This document shows positions 11,189-22,387 of a DNA stretch of 64,000 nucleotides, in pieces. The notes under the pieces were generated by a model. It had not been told where the DNA came from. It worked only from the letters and a program-made list of their open reading frames with translations, and made no database searches. Source of the DNA: Pseudophaeomoniella oleicola (taxonomy: Eukaryota; Ascomycota; Eurotiomycetes; Phaeomoniellales; Phaeomoniellaceae); assembly GCA_003868215.1 (NCBI GenBank), contig QWDQ01000043.1:62001-126000 (forward strand). Direction: 5' to 3'. How positions within the stretch are numbered: the stretch's first letter is position 1; each line of letters begins with the position of its first letter. Both the position numbers and the translations under genes were made by a program.

Positions 11189-12658
11189 ATGTTCCCCGGA
11201 CAGCAATATCACAATCAATATCCGCAATATAACCAAAATTATCAACCACCTCCACCTATCCAGTACGTCTCTCCGTCCCTAAGGCACCGATTGCCTCGAA
11301 GCTAATGAATGGAAGGCAAGGTGGTTATGGTGGCTACCCACCTCAACCGCAGTATGGAGGGTACGGAACCCCGCCTCCAGGGCCTCAAGGACAATATGGA
11401 TATACGGTAGGTTGGGTGAGAACGGCATGGTGGTCTACAAACTGACGTCTGGTAGCAAGGGCCACCTCCGCCACAACAATACAACAACTATGCGCAACCG
11501 CAGGACAATTACGGGCCGGTTAGACCGAACAGTAAGCATGGCGCAACATCAAGAAGATCATGATCATTGACAAGCGGTAGTGATGCAAACCGCGGGTCCG
11601 AATGCCTATGCCTCTGGGAGCAGACCTCCGCCGCCACCTACAGCTCCTCAGTCGTTTGGTTCCGGAGCTCCAGGATCATACCAGTTTCAGTACTCTAACT
11701 GTACAGGCAAGCGAAAGGCGTTACTGATTGGAATCAATTATTTCGGCCAACGGGGCCAATTGAGAGGCTGTATCAACGACGTCAAGAATATGTCGACATA
11801 TTTGAATCAGAATTTCGGCTATGCTAGGGAAGACATGGTGATCTTGACCGACGACCAACAGAACCCAATGTCACAACCTACGAAGGCCAATATTCTCCGA
11901 GCAATGCATTGGCTTGTCAAAGACGCCCAACCTAACGACTCGCTTTTCTTCCACTATTCAGGGCATGGTGGTCAGACGCCAGATCTAGACGGCGACGAGG
12001 AAGACGGGTATGATGAAGTGATATATCCTGTGGACTTCCGAACGGCCGGCCATATTGTGGATGACGAAATGCACAGAATAATGGTGAAAACACTGAGGCC
12101 TGGCGTCCGTTTAACCGCCATTTTTGACTCCTGTCATTCCGGATCCGCTCTCGACTTGCCTTACATCTACTCTACGCAAGGTGTGCTCAAGGAGCCAAAC
12201 TTGGCCAAAGAAGCTGGCCAAGGTCTTCTTTCCATCGTCTCATCATATGCACGCGGTGATATCGGTGGTATGGCGTCAACAGCAATGGGCTTCTTCAAGA
12301 AAGCAACAACTGGGGATGCCACCTATGAACGGGCAAGACAGACCAAGACATCCCCTGCAGACGTCATCATGTGGTCAGGCAGCAAAGATACCCAAACGTC
12401 ACAGGATGCCAACATCGCTGGACAAGCCACAGGGGCCATGTCTTGGGCTTTCATCAATGCTCTAAAGAAGAATCCCCACCAGAGCTATGTTCAATTGCTG
12501 AACAGCATAAGAGACGAATTGGCAGGCAAATACACTCAAAAGCCGCAGCTGAGCTGCAGTCATCCTCTACGTAAGTGACTCCGGGTTGAAACGATAACCG
12601 TTGAGTATCCAAGACATACTAACTATCAACAGGGACGGATCTATTATACGTCATGTAA
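11189..12658 (+). CDS. type I metacaspase
   Basis: Calcium-dependent Arg/Lys-specific cysteine protease of the Yca1/CasA family, linked in fungi to stress survival, aggregate clearance and cell death. Five exons (11189-11262, 11316-11406, 11456-11531, 11581-12570, 12633-12658) give 418 residues. The first ~115 residues are a Pro/Gln/Tyr/Gly-rich prodomain typical of type I enzymes, split by three introns. The p20 catalytic dyad is His209 in [13 protein letters not shown] and Cys265 in [15 protein letters not shown]. The acidic [18 protein letters not shown] segment follows His209. The p10-like region contains [11 protein letters not shown] and [11 protein letters not shown]. The last exon codes only for the C-terminal TDLLYVM. 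All conserved residues are present. Confidence 0.95.
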
Positions 12659-13828
12659 TAAAAGATGCCTGCTTTTGTACATGACGCACTTCTATCTATG
12701 CATTACCTTACGACGATCACGCGGGGCCAGATAACGAAGTTCTTTTCGAGGATACCTACGGCTTAACAGTGTCCCCTTTTATCCCGACGAAGTTTAAAAA
12801 CGAAATCATCAATCCAATTCGGAATGACCTCTTTCTTACCGCTCTCCCTCTAATCCCATCCATCCCTCCCTCCCTCTGGCAGAGAAATTCCCTGAAGGGA
12901 AAAAGAATAGCAGATTGATCCGGGGTGCGCACGCACATGTTACGTAGATATGAAAAAAGAAACCCACGCACGCACGCAGGAAACAGCTTCATTACATACC
13001 TAGGAAGACCAACAGAATTCCTATTTTCCTCTTATCGTCCGTATAATGATACATCACCATCACTATGCCAACACGGTCCAGTCCCCGCCTTTTGTTCTTG
13101 CAGTACCAAGTCAAAAGAGATCAGGGCCCTCCTCCTATCTTGCTCTTCTTCATCTGCTCTCTTTGTCTATTGGTTTGATGCTTTTGCGGTCTGTGTCTGG
13201 ATTTGGGTTTGGGTCTAGCTCTACGGATTCTAATCCCTAAGCGTGCTCGTCGAAGTTTTGGTCAAGGGGAGGATTGTTTTCTCTGTGTGTATATATATAC
13301 AGTATTAATTTAAACTTACGTATCGACTTGTATGTATGTATGTATGTATGTATCCATCCATTACCGTGTTTGATCTGTTTCCTACTTTCCTGCCTGATAG
13401 TAAGTAGGTGGTCGATTTGGGCTTGTTTTTGTGTCTTTTCGGGATAGGCATGGAAGAGCACGAGGGAGTTTGATGGATAATAGATGATAGGAAAGGACAA
13501 GTGAAGAATTGGTCGGTTATTAGGTGTTCGAGAAACGAATATGATTGGTTCTGATTATGAGAAGTATCCAAGAGTCCTACCTAGGTCCGCCCTCTATAGT
13601 CGTTGTTCTTTTCTATCGTCTTTCCTGTGTATAGAAGCCCACCGCATTATTTCCAGGCGGCAGCTTTTCGGTCGTCCGTTGGTGCTTTAGTGATTGGGTG
13701 GTTTTTTTGTGGGGTCCCTATGTCGTTTATCAAGGTGTCTCCTCCAGATTGACGAATCCGCTATAATCGGAGTTAGGAGTTCCATCAGGTAGAGCTGGCG
13801 GCGACTCTTCTTCTGAGAGAGTGTCGGA
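12659..13828. other. convergent intergenic region, metacaspase / NACHT gene
   Basis: 1.17 kb between the convergent 3' ends of the metacaspase and NACHT genes. It holds a (GTAT)n microsatellite at 13329-13353 and other low-complexity DNA. No coding gene seen. Confidence 0.45.
13329..13353. repeat. (GTAT)n microsatellite
   Basis: Six tandem copies of a 4-nt unit in non-coding DNA. Confidence 0.9.
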
Positions 13829-16800
13829 TTATAGATCATGAGGAGAAGGAGGGGAAAAGGTAGGGGAATAAGGAGGATAAGGGGGAGAAGGAGGAGAATA
13901 AGGAGGAGAAGGAGGAGAATAAGAAGGGGAATCAGGAGGAGGAGGAGGAAGATCAACAGGAGGCGGAACGAAGATTTCTGATCGTGTCTGGGGTGCCAAC
14001 CCCAGATCGCCAGCTAATTCGGGAACAAGGGGTTCTGGGTGATGTCTCTGTCTGTGCAGTTTCAATTCCCTCTGCCGCTTGAAGCCGATGCCTTTCCACG
14101 CACAGGCCGGTACGTCACACTCCAGCCTCGGCATATGAGATGATTCATGTTCCATCCTTGCCTCTGTTGTCTCGAAGGCCCTGATAGCTTGAGCGCAGTT
14201 TCTGTACCTGCAAAAGAAGATCGTATCTATATGAGACGCTCGAAATGACGAAACTAGGCAAGCGTCGATGCCCGCCGGCAGTTTGTCGTCAGCAAGTTGC
14301 AGTAATTTCGAGATATCACTTTCGTACTGTATATCTATTTGGCTCAGGAATGTTGGGTCTTGCCCAAGAGTCCGGCTCACGGCACCTGACCGCTGATCAG
14401 TTTGAATGCTATAGAAAGTGTTTATAAGATGATCGCAACACCATGACTCAAGTGTGCAGATCAAGAAAAGAAGAAGTCAAATGGTCCACTCACTTTCGAG
14501 ATCAACAGAATTACCTTCAATATTCCTAGCCACCTGCTCGAAGGCTAATATCAGGCCAATCATACGGAGTACGCCGGTATGCTTGTGCCAGACCGTGACT
14601 TCAGGCAGGTTCTTGCCATGTAATTCAAACTCCGAATCCGTCTCTATATCAGTGAATTTGGTGATCCAGCAAAGCTTTTCCAGTCTCGAACACAGATCAC
14701 GCTCCGGAGTTTGTTGGCGATCAGAGAGTAATCTGGAATAAGCTCTCAAGTGTTCCAGCCAGTTTGTCAGAGCATAACGATGCAGAGCCCGAACGTTTCT
14801 CACCAGCTGTACCAGACGCTCTGCCTCTCTTTCCGCAAGCAGGAATATACCAGTGGAATTTAGATAGAAAAGACACGAATGAGTGATTCTCAGATGTGAA
14901 GTTAGAGGCTCCCTATAGAACTTGGAGCCATGATTGAGGAGGTATCTGGATGGCCTGAGTCAGTGGAAAGCAAATCTCTCGGAGACTTGTATAAAGCATA
15001 CTCTTTCGCTGAGAAATGGACGAACTCTACTGTACCGGCCTTCGAGATCTCGACAAGTGGTTTGCAGTACTCGATCAAATTGGGACTCAGCGTATTGAGC
15101 TCACCATGTCCCGAACGTTTCGGGTCCAAGCCAACACCATTCAAGATCTCAGGGAGCTTCATCGGTCTTTGGGCGAAGGTCATCCATTCTAGTAGCCTAC
15201 TTATCTTGTCACGTGTAGGATCTTCCGTCGCTAGGATCTTGTCAACGATTCGTTCGTATCTGCCCTTTGATGTCAGTACTGAATATTGGTGGAGGCTTCA
15301 GAAAACTGACACGTCTGCTAATGTTTTTGGAAGCCTATCGAGAGCGGAAAGGACATCATCGGCTGCAAACAAATCTTGAAAACTGCGCAGTATGAGTCCC
15401 ACCCACAGGAACATGCCTTGGATCTCGTCAGGCATGAGTGTCTCATTCCGGGAGGTCTGACTTACCGTTCGACCGTTCAATGAGTATGTTTTCAATTTGC
15501 TGTACGGTTTCCTCTGAAAGCTGAAGATCCCATTCCCCCCTTACCTCTGAGAATTCACCTTTGACAAAGAGCTTGATGTCTTCTTGAACTGCAGAATCCT
15601 GTTCACGGAGAGAAATTGTTGGTTTCTGATGTAGTTTCTTACTGATGACTCCACCATCTCGGCTCGAGATAAGAAGGGCGCAATGGCCCTTCGTTTCATT
15701 GCATAGTTGTATCACTTGGTCGATTATGTACCTGTGTTCCTTTACATCGCACTCATCGAGTCCATCAATGACGATGCGAGTGAATGGTGATGCGGTTATG
15801 AGATCAGGTATAAGTTTACGCAGCTGCTGGAGTGAGGCTGGATTCGCAAGGCTTTTTGTAGCCTCCCATACGACGCTAGCGAGGTCGATATCTTTTCGTA
15901 CCAACTGAGTTGCGAAGCTCCGTAGGACGTGACTACAGTTGTTCCGATCACCGCCATAGGAGTTACAGAAATAATAGAGAGTAACCGCCTTCTGATCTTT
16001 CCGCAGAGTCTGAACGATGTGACGGCATATAACGCTTTTCCCTATACTCGGTTAGATACAAAAGTTTATGAATAATTATGCCAGGTTTGACATATATTGA
16101 GGGAAAGTTGACGCTTAACGAAGTGCGTTACGGTGATGCGAGACATCGCTACTTACCAGATCCTGGGATTCCCCAGACCCAGATCACGGGGGTTTTTGTC
16201 GTCTGCTCGGCCCAGGTCTTGTACAGTGACGTCTCAAATACCCATGTGCAGGTACCGGGATATCGCCGTTTTGCTTGAAGATGCAACTCATCTTCTAGCG
16301 TGCGGTCATCGACGGCCAGCCACGTCAACACTTCTCGAAAACGAGAGATCTCTCTGTCCTGCTCAATTTTGTTCAACTCGTCATCAGTTCTTCTTCGGGC
16401 TTCGCAGGCTTCGAGGATATCGAATGAAAAGGCTTCCTTGTCGATGAGATCCCGGTGATAAGCGCGACGGTTGAGTATGGTCTCGAAGCGTGCTTCAAAG
16501 CTTTTCCAAAACGAATCGAAAAGTAACTTCCAGGCTGCCAGCTATCAGCAAGTCACATTGATATTTTATTCCTATCCGAGGACGGACCACGGCGTCGGAA
16601 GAATTTGTATGCTCTTCTGTGGAAATCAACGATATCGACATATACCAGAGCCAAAACATGTTGAAAATCCGGCTCAGAAAACACCTTGTTGTATCTGTCA
16701 AAGCGTGGAAATGCATCTGCTATCTTCACATAAGCATCCAAGAGCTTATCAAAGCTTGAAGTGTAGTCTGCCGAAAGCTGCAATCGTACGTAAGTGTAAA

Positions 16801-17223
16801 CATCCAATCAATTCGGCAATAGAGCAGGTACGCCCACTGGAGGATCTCGACCTCACCTGAAGCAACAGCTTGATAGGCGCCCGGAAGAAATAATAATCAC
16901 TTTCAAGGTCCAGATTTCTTCCTGCAATGGAAAAGGAGACAAGAGGTTCCCCTACATACCCAAATCCATGGCAGAAACGGTGTTTCGTTACACAGAATCT
17001 CCACTACTTTGGAGTACTTATCGATTGCTCTGAGAAAAGGCTCGATTCTGCGCATGTTGCGCAATGAAGCTCGCTCTCTCTGCCATTTTTCGATGTCTAT
17101 AGCAGCTTGACGGACATCCTGTAATGTTGTTGAGTGAAAGGTTCGAGCGTCGTCTGGACTGACGGATTTCTCGAACCGCTCGAACGCTCTCCCGATAGTG
17201 GCCTTGGCGGTCGTCGTGGACAT
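13829..17223 (-). CDS. NLR-like NACHT NTPase with DUF7708-like N terminus and C2H2-like C terminus
   Basis: A fungal STAND NTPase, related to proteins used in heterokaryon incompatibility and non-self recognition. Exons 17223-16960, (16880-16857), 16777-16588, 16534-16157, 16041-15466, 15416-15311, 15259-14987, 14912-14494 and 14385-13829 are in phase: 928 residues with the bracketed exon, 920 without. The N terminus has the DUF7708-like run ETPFLPWIW plus SSFDKLLDAYVKIADAFPRF. Walker A is VWGIPGSGKS (about 270-280) and Walker B RIVIDGLDECD (about 365-375). The winged-helix-like part includes GMFLWVGLILRSFQDLF and VEFVHFSAKEY. Near the C terminus are two degenerate zinc fingers (CRYRNC...H, CDVPAC...HRQRHH) and a Pro/Ser/Tyr-rich tail. 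No ANK, WD or TPR repeats are visible. Intron 1 ends in GG, not AG, before the 24-nt exon 2. The last intron (14386-14493) is the least certain. Activity in this strain is unknown. Confidence 0.78.
13832..13960 (-). repeat. purine-rich repeat coding a YSPPSP-like tail
   Basis: On the plus strand the tract is almost pure purine with tandem GGAGAA/GGAGGAGAA units. On the minus strand it encodes the end of the NACHT protein, including YSPPSPPYSPPSPPY and YSPTFSPPSP. Tracts of this kind can change length by slippage, so the tail may vary between strains. Confidence 0.75.
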
Positions 17224-17662
17224 GATCTTAGCTGTCGTTTCGCTGTGCTTCCTTCATACACATCTGAAATTCGATGACACTCGATTGATATTCAAAACTC
17301 AAGGGTATGAACCAAGTGAGAAAACTTATGATAGTAGAGCAGGCAAAGGCACTCCGGCAGCTCTCTTCTATATGTTGTTTTCTCGCAGCCTCATCCCTCG
17401 TGAATGCCGTGCCGTCTGCCTTGCAACCAGATGCGGGCCTGAGATGACAGGCCATGTTCTCAGGTAAAGCCGATTGGATATCTGTGGTCGAGTACTATTG
17501 TGGCTGTAACGCTAGCCTGGCCCAACCGCGGCATGCCACCATCACTCTATACAGCAGACGATCGTGCGAGCAAGTCAATCCTCGCTCTCAGCAGGACTCC
17601 TATTCTTGTCCCATCTCCTATGGCTATCTTGCTTCTTCTCCAGAGAAGACTATTGCGCCAAT
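17224..17662. promoter_or_regulatory. divergent promoter region, NACHT / SNF2 genes
   Basis: 439 bp between the ATG of the NACHT gene and that of the SNF2 gene. It must hold both promoters. No named element recognised. Confidence 0.4.
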
Positions 17663-20600
17663 ATGAGTTTGGAAGCGGCGCCACCTCCTGCGAAACGGCA
17701 ATGTGTAAGCGGTCAGTATCATACGGTCCGTTCCTCAGAGTCTTGCACCCCGGCCTCAACTTCTCCACATGGTTGGCTTCCAGTGTATGGCGAAGAGTAT
17801 CGAAATGCAGAGACGCTGCTACATATCTCTACAGCCGGTCAAATCCGACAAGGTCCTCACTTACTCCCTGCGCCATCCTCAACCAGCTCGTCCCACGTCT
17901 ACGCAGCAAACGAAGGCTATAGTGGCCCGAGACTAGACGCACTTTATGGGCAGAGACTTGGGAAATACCACGCAGGTTATGAAACATACGGCCCTGGTAA
18001 CGATCCATCTATTCTTGCGAGCAAGAAGGAAGTGCAGTGCTTGGGAATGGTAAGTCGCTCATTCGGTATAGGTCAGGAAACTGAAGTGTACTGTTAGGTT
18101 ACCTTTTCCGATCTGCCAATTGCGGCAGGACTTCTACAACCTGGAGCAACAGGTATCGTGCCCGTCAAAGTTTGTGGGCTTGATGTAATCCTTCTCGATG
18201 GCACACAGCACGGACAACCTCTTCACTTAGCCAGCATTGGTCACAGTCGAACCGCTCAGATCATTGGTCGTCTTCAGAACAGCGGAGCTATATCTCCTCA
18301 AATCTACTGTCAGATCCAGGGCAGTGTACGCGAACAAGGAAGAAAGAAAACCTGCAAGTCGAACGCGACTCTGAACTTACACCTGAATGTTTACGGGATG
18401 GCATACATGTTCGAATCTGTGGGAAAATTCTTCGACGATGCAAGACTTTTCCTCCAAGACCCCTGGCTTTGCGATAGGGATGTGCCATACAAGAATCCCC
18501 ACTTGCTTGTCAACGGAGATCAAGTGGTCATGACCAGCTCGTTTGCTACCAATCGTCAGACGGAATCTTTCACGGCGCCGGATAATGTTTTCGACCAGCT
18601 CCTATTGATCGAAGAGCTTCCTGAGGCTGCAGATCCACAGGCCCTAAAAACACCCTTGCAAAGGTAGATGTTAGTTTTCTCTTCGTGGTCATGAAGCTAA
18701 GCTACTCGATAGCCATCAGAAAACAAGCGTTATGGTTCATGCTCCAGCGAGAGCTGCAAGGCGAACAAGAGGGTCCTGGACAAATATGGATTGTGGACAG
18801 CTCCAATAACGAGTATGTTCACAACAAGACCGCAGATATCATAGCTAAAACATCACAGATACATCCATTCCATCACCGGCGAGCGTCGTCGATTAGCACC
18901 GCCACTCTTTCTAGGAGGTATAGTTGCCGACACCATGGGTCTCGGCAAGACACTGCAAATGCTATCTCTCATAGCATGCGACTTTGACAGGTCCTTTCCG
19001 CTGCAGACTCGGGAACTAGCACAGACTCCATTTCTACTTCATTCCATGTGCGAGACACAGATGACTCTTGTTGTACTTCCTCTCTCACGTAAGGCGTTCA
19101 CTTCAAACGCAATGCAATACAGAAGCTAACTATCGTAGTTTTGCAGACGTGGCGGGATCAGCTGAAAAGGTTCCACCCTTGGCCAATGCTGAATGGCTCA
19201 CTTTAATTGTGGTTAGGCATATTCACCAAGGCTCCTTACGTTTCACGACCTATCATGGTCCGAAGCGTAAATTAGATTTATCGAGCGCTCGTGCTGCTCA
19301 TATAGTTCTCACCACATACGACATCGTTGTCGCTGATTATAGGAGCATTCCTCGAAAACCCACTGACCGCTGCAACCTCTTCTCTGTTGGGTGGAGGCGT
19401 GTAATCTTAGATGAAGGTATGATTTCATCCGCTCCGAACAACAATGGTTTATAGCCTTCTGACCACACCACACCGTACAGCTCACTGTGTACGAAACAGT
19501 GGTGCTCTAAGGACCAAAGCAGTATGTGCATTAAGGGCCACCTCGCGCTGGGCTGTGAGCGGAACTCCTATCCAGAACCGTTTAACGGATCTTTCTTCCC
19601 ATCTCGGCTTTCTCAGGGCGCATCCGTTTGACGATGAGATCGTCTTTGACACTCACATACTACGTCCATGGAAGACCGCATCCGACCGTTCTGCCGTCGG
19701 TAAACTAAGGTCTCTGCTCAAGTGCATTGCCATAAGAAGAACCAAGGGTACGCTACAGCTTCCCCCACGTGACGATCGAATACGTCGGCTGGATTTCACT
19801 CCTCTGGAGAGGCATCAATACGAGGCGTATAGACAACAGATACGAGACGATGCACTCGCACAGACCCCTTCTACACAGGTTAGACTCCCCTTCAACGTCT
19901 TACGGTGGATCGGTGGATTGAGGACGATCTGTAGTTATGGCTTCCAGCATGCAGATCTTGAGGCAAAGGAAAGCAGCATAGTTGTCATGGGAGAGTCCAT
20001 GACAGATAACATGTCTCCGTCCGATACTGAGGTCATGGAGTTTAGTCGAGGGCTTTCACCGCCAACCACTGACCCTTTCGATGGTATCTTCCATACGAGA
20101 TCCAGCTAGCTACATCTGATGAAGGTGGCCTGGGAGAGGGAAGTACGCAGCCGAATTTTTTGTATCCGACACTCCCGGGTGAGGTCCCCACCCCAGAATC
20201 TTCCATCAGTTACGAGCAGAGTGAGTGCATTCGCCTGCTGTCAGCGAAGCTGTCATGATACCGTCACAACCTGGCATCGCTAATAACAATGATGGTATAG
20301 TAGCCTCTTTTACGAAGACCACCGCCGTAGTAGAGGACGTCCTCGCTGCTGAGAGTGACACCAAGAGGTATTAAATGCGTTGCCCTGTCGTCGTCTGCCG
20401 CTGACTATTAGCAGCGTCATATTCTCCTTTTGGAGAGCCGGTCTTGATTCGGTAGCTACATCGTTGCAGGCTGCTGGTGTCCAATACTGTAGGGTGGACG
20501 GCAAGATATCACATACCGATCGAAACTTAGCGATAGAGAAATTTCGCAATCAGCCGGCTGTGAAGGTCCTGCTGGCGACAATCTCGGCTGCCGGCGTTGG

Positions 20601-21053
20601 GTAGGTTGCCCCTTTCTCGAAGAGAACAGCGAAAGATCAGTTGCTGATCATGTTGATCTAGGCTGGACCTGACGGTAGCAAATCGTGTCTGCTTGCTGGA
20701 ACCTCAATGGAATCCGGCTGCCGAGGAACAAGCTCTGAGCAGGGTCCATAGGATGGGCCAGATCAAGCCGGTCGCAACTGTCCGATATGTAATGAGTAAC
20801 TCGATCGAGGAGGTGAGATCTTCCATTCTCCGCCACGCTTTTACGTAGTATGTGGTCAATACTGACTTGTTGCGATCAAGAATATCCTCGAACTACAACA
20901 GCGAAAGATACGAATGGCATCTTTGGCACTGTCCGAGGGATCCCCAGATGTCGGAACTGCAAATCTCGAGGTAATCATCTCTTCGTGATCCGTGTCGTCT
21001 TACTAACCATTCATCCCAATGATGTGCAGGACCTGAAGTTCTTGTTGAAGTGA
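17663..21053 (+). CDS. SNF2-family ATPase/helicase without RING (Rad5/HLTF-like group)
   Basis: DNA-dependent ATPase of the SWI2/SNF2 superfamily. Thirteen exons (17663-18049, 18098-18663, 18720-18812, 18859-19088, 19139-19169, 19217-19416, 19481-20031, 20106-20220, 20301-20367, 20412-20600, 20662-20812, 20881-20970, 21030-21053) give 897 residues. Motif I is GGIVADTMGLGKT (about 370-381), motif II DEAH (about 501-504), motif III SGTPIQNRL (about 529), motif IV SVIFSFW, motif V ISAAGVGLDLTVANRV and motif VI EEQALSRVHRMGQ. The N-terminal ~330 residues are unrecognised. Rad5/Rad16 relatives carry a RING finger between the two helicase lobes; here that stretch is short and has no Cys/His pattern. 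The acceptor before 18720 is odd: a run of four A's breaks the expected HQKQALWF frame at acceptor 18712, and only the acceptor 7 nt downstream restores it. An apparent in-frame stop near 20110 lies beyond a good intron at 20032-20105. Confidence 0.82.
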
Positions 21054-21438
21054 ACTGATCATGGACACCGTACTCATACATTTTGACCCATTCTGCTATC
21101 CTTTCTGCTACGCCATATATTCCTGTTCCGGCATCATATACCAGGCGTCTCCCAGGTACTATAAAAAGGCTTCGTCATTCCATGTCTCTCTTGGTTTCTA
21201 GAACTTTGATTATCAGTACTTACCAGCACTCTAATATATGCATTACCGCTACCATATATCTGTATACCTATATAAACGTATACCCACATAAACACGCTCT
21301 TTTGCATCTTGATGTTCGCTGTATACAAATCCCCCCTACTTTATATCAAGTCCTATCCGAAATTTCCATACGCGATTTATGCCGATTAAGATTTATAGTG
21401 AAGCGAGTGAGTGAGTGAGAATCACATGATAAAAATCA

Positions 21439-21475
<37 letters not shown>

Positions 21476-22387
21476 TTCATCCTTGTCTTCATTGATTCTT
21501 TTTCTAGTAATACCTACATAATTACTATGATGTCCTGTTATGGGTGTCTACGTGTGATATGTACCTTATTAATGGAAATAATATTAATTAATTCCTCTGA
21601 CATAATTATACACTGCAACCCGCGTGGTACTACCGCCTGGCCGCCAACCGAATCCCAGACCTCTCTATCGATACATTTCTCAACAAGTCAACGGCATCGC
21701 CCGAAAGAAAGAGACTTATTATTATATCATTTCTTTTCTTACGAATATATATTTGCAATACTAATGTATAACCACAAGAAATAACACGAAAAACGAACTA
21801 ATATACAGCTCCGATCGAACCAAAGACCACCGGGGTCATTCGTTCGTTCGCTGACTTCGCGTCTCCCTTTCCCCCCCCCAGCTCCATCCCACCTAATTTT
21901 GCAAGCGGAGCATGTTTACCTATCCAAGAATGATGACGACAAGGAAAAATGACCTCGCAGGAGGAGAAATGAAGAGATATGTAGATAGTACCCGACTGTT
22001 TGGTTGCCACCATGTCTTCCAACGTTCAAAAAGGCGCCTCGGATAAGGAAGGAAAAATGTAGGACAAAAAAAAAAGAGGTGGTATAAGAGATAAAGCTAG
22101 ATCGCCATGCGGTCATTCGTGTATTCCGTGCTGCATTCAAGTTATTGGACACCTAGTCCCCAAGCACTTGGAACAGGACAAGTGTCCAAAGCTGCAAAAC
22201 CAAACATCATGTAAAGGAATACTCGCCGGCCAACGGGCGTGGTTAGGGTGTGTATCGCTCGCTCAAAGAGCAACAGTACAGGAAAAATGGAAGAGAAAGA
22301 TAGCAAAACCCGTTTCTATAATGCTCATACCATGCGTGCTTAACGCTCCAAACGTGAAAAGAGCCAAAGATGCACCTCAAACGCATA
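21054..22387. other. convergent intergenic region, SNF2 / MSS4
   Basis: 1.3 kb between convergent genes. It is AT-rich with a (CT)n microsatellite at 21445-21472 and short homopolymers. It probably holds both 3' UTRs. No coding gene seen. Confidence 0.45.
21445..21472. repeat. (CT)n microsatellite
   Basis: Perfect CT dinucleotide tract of 14 units, non-coding. Confidence 0.92.

Noticed and set aside
20032-20115. In-frame TAG in the SNF2 gene suggesting a premature stop
   Set aside because: A 74-nt intron with GTCATG donor, CACTGAC branch and CCAG acceptor ends just before the stop and joins two open frames in phase.
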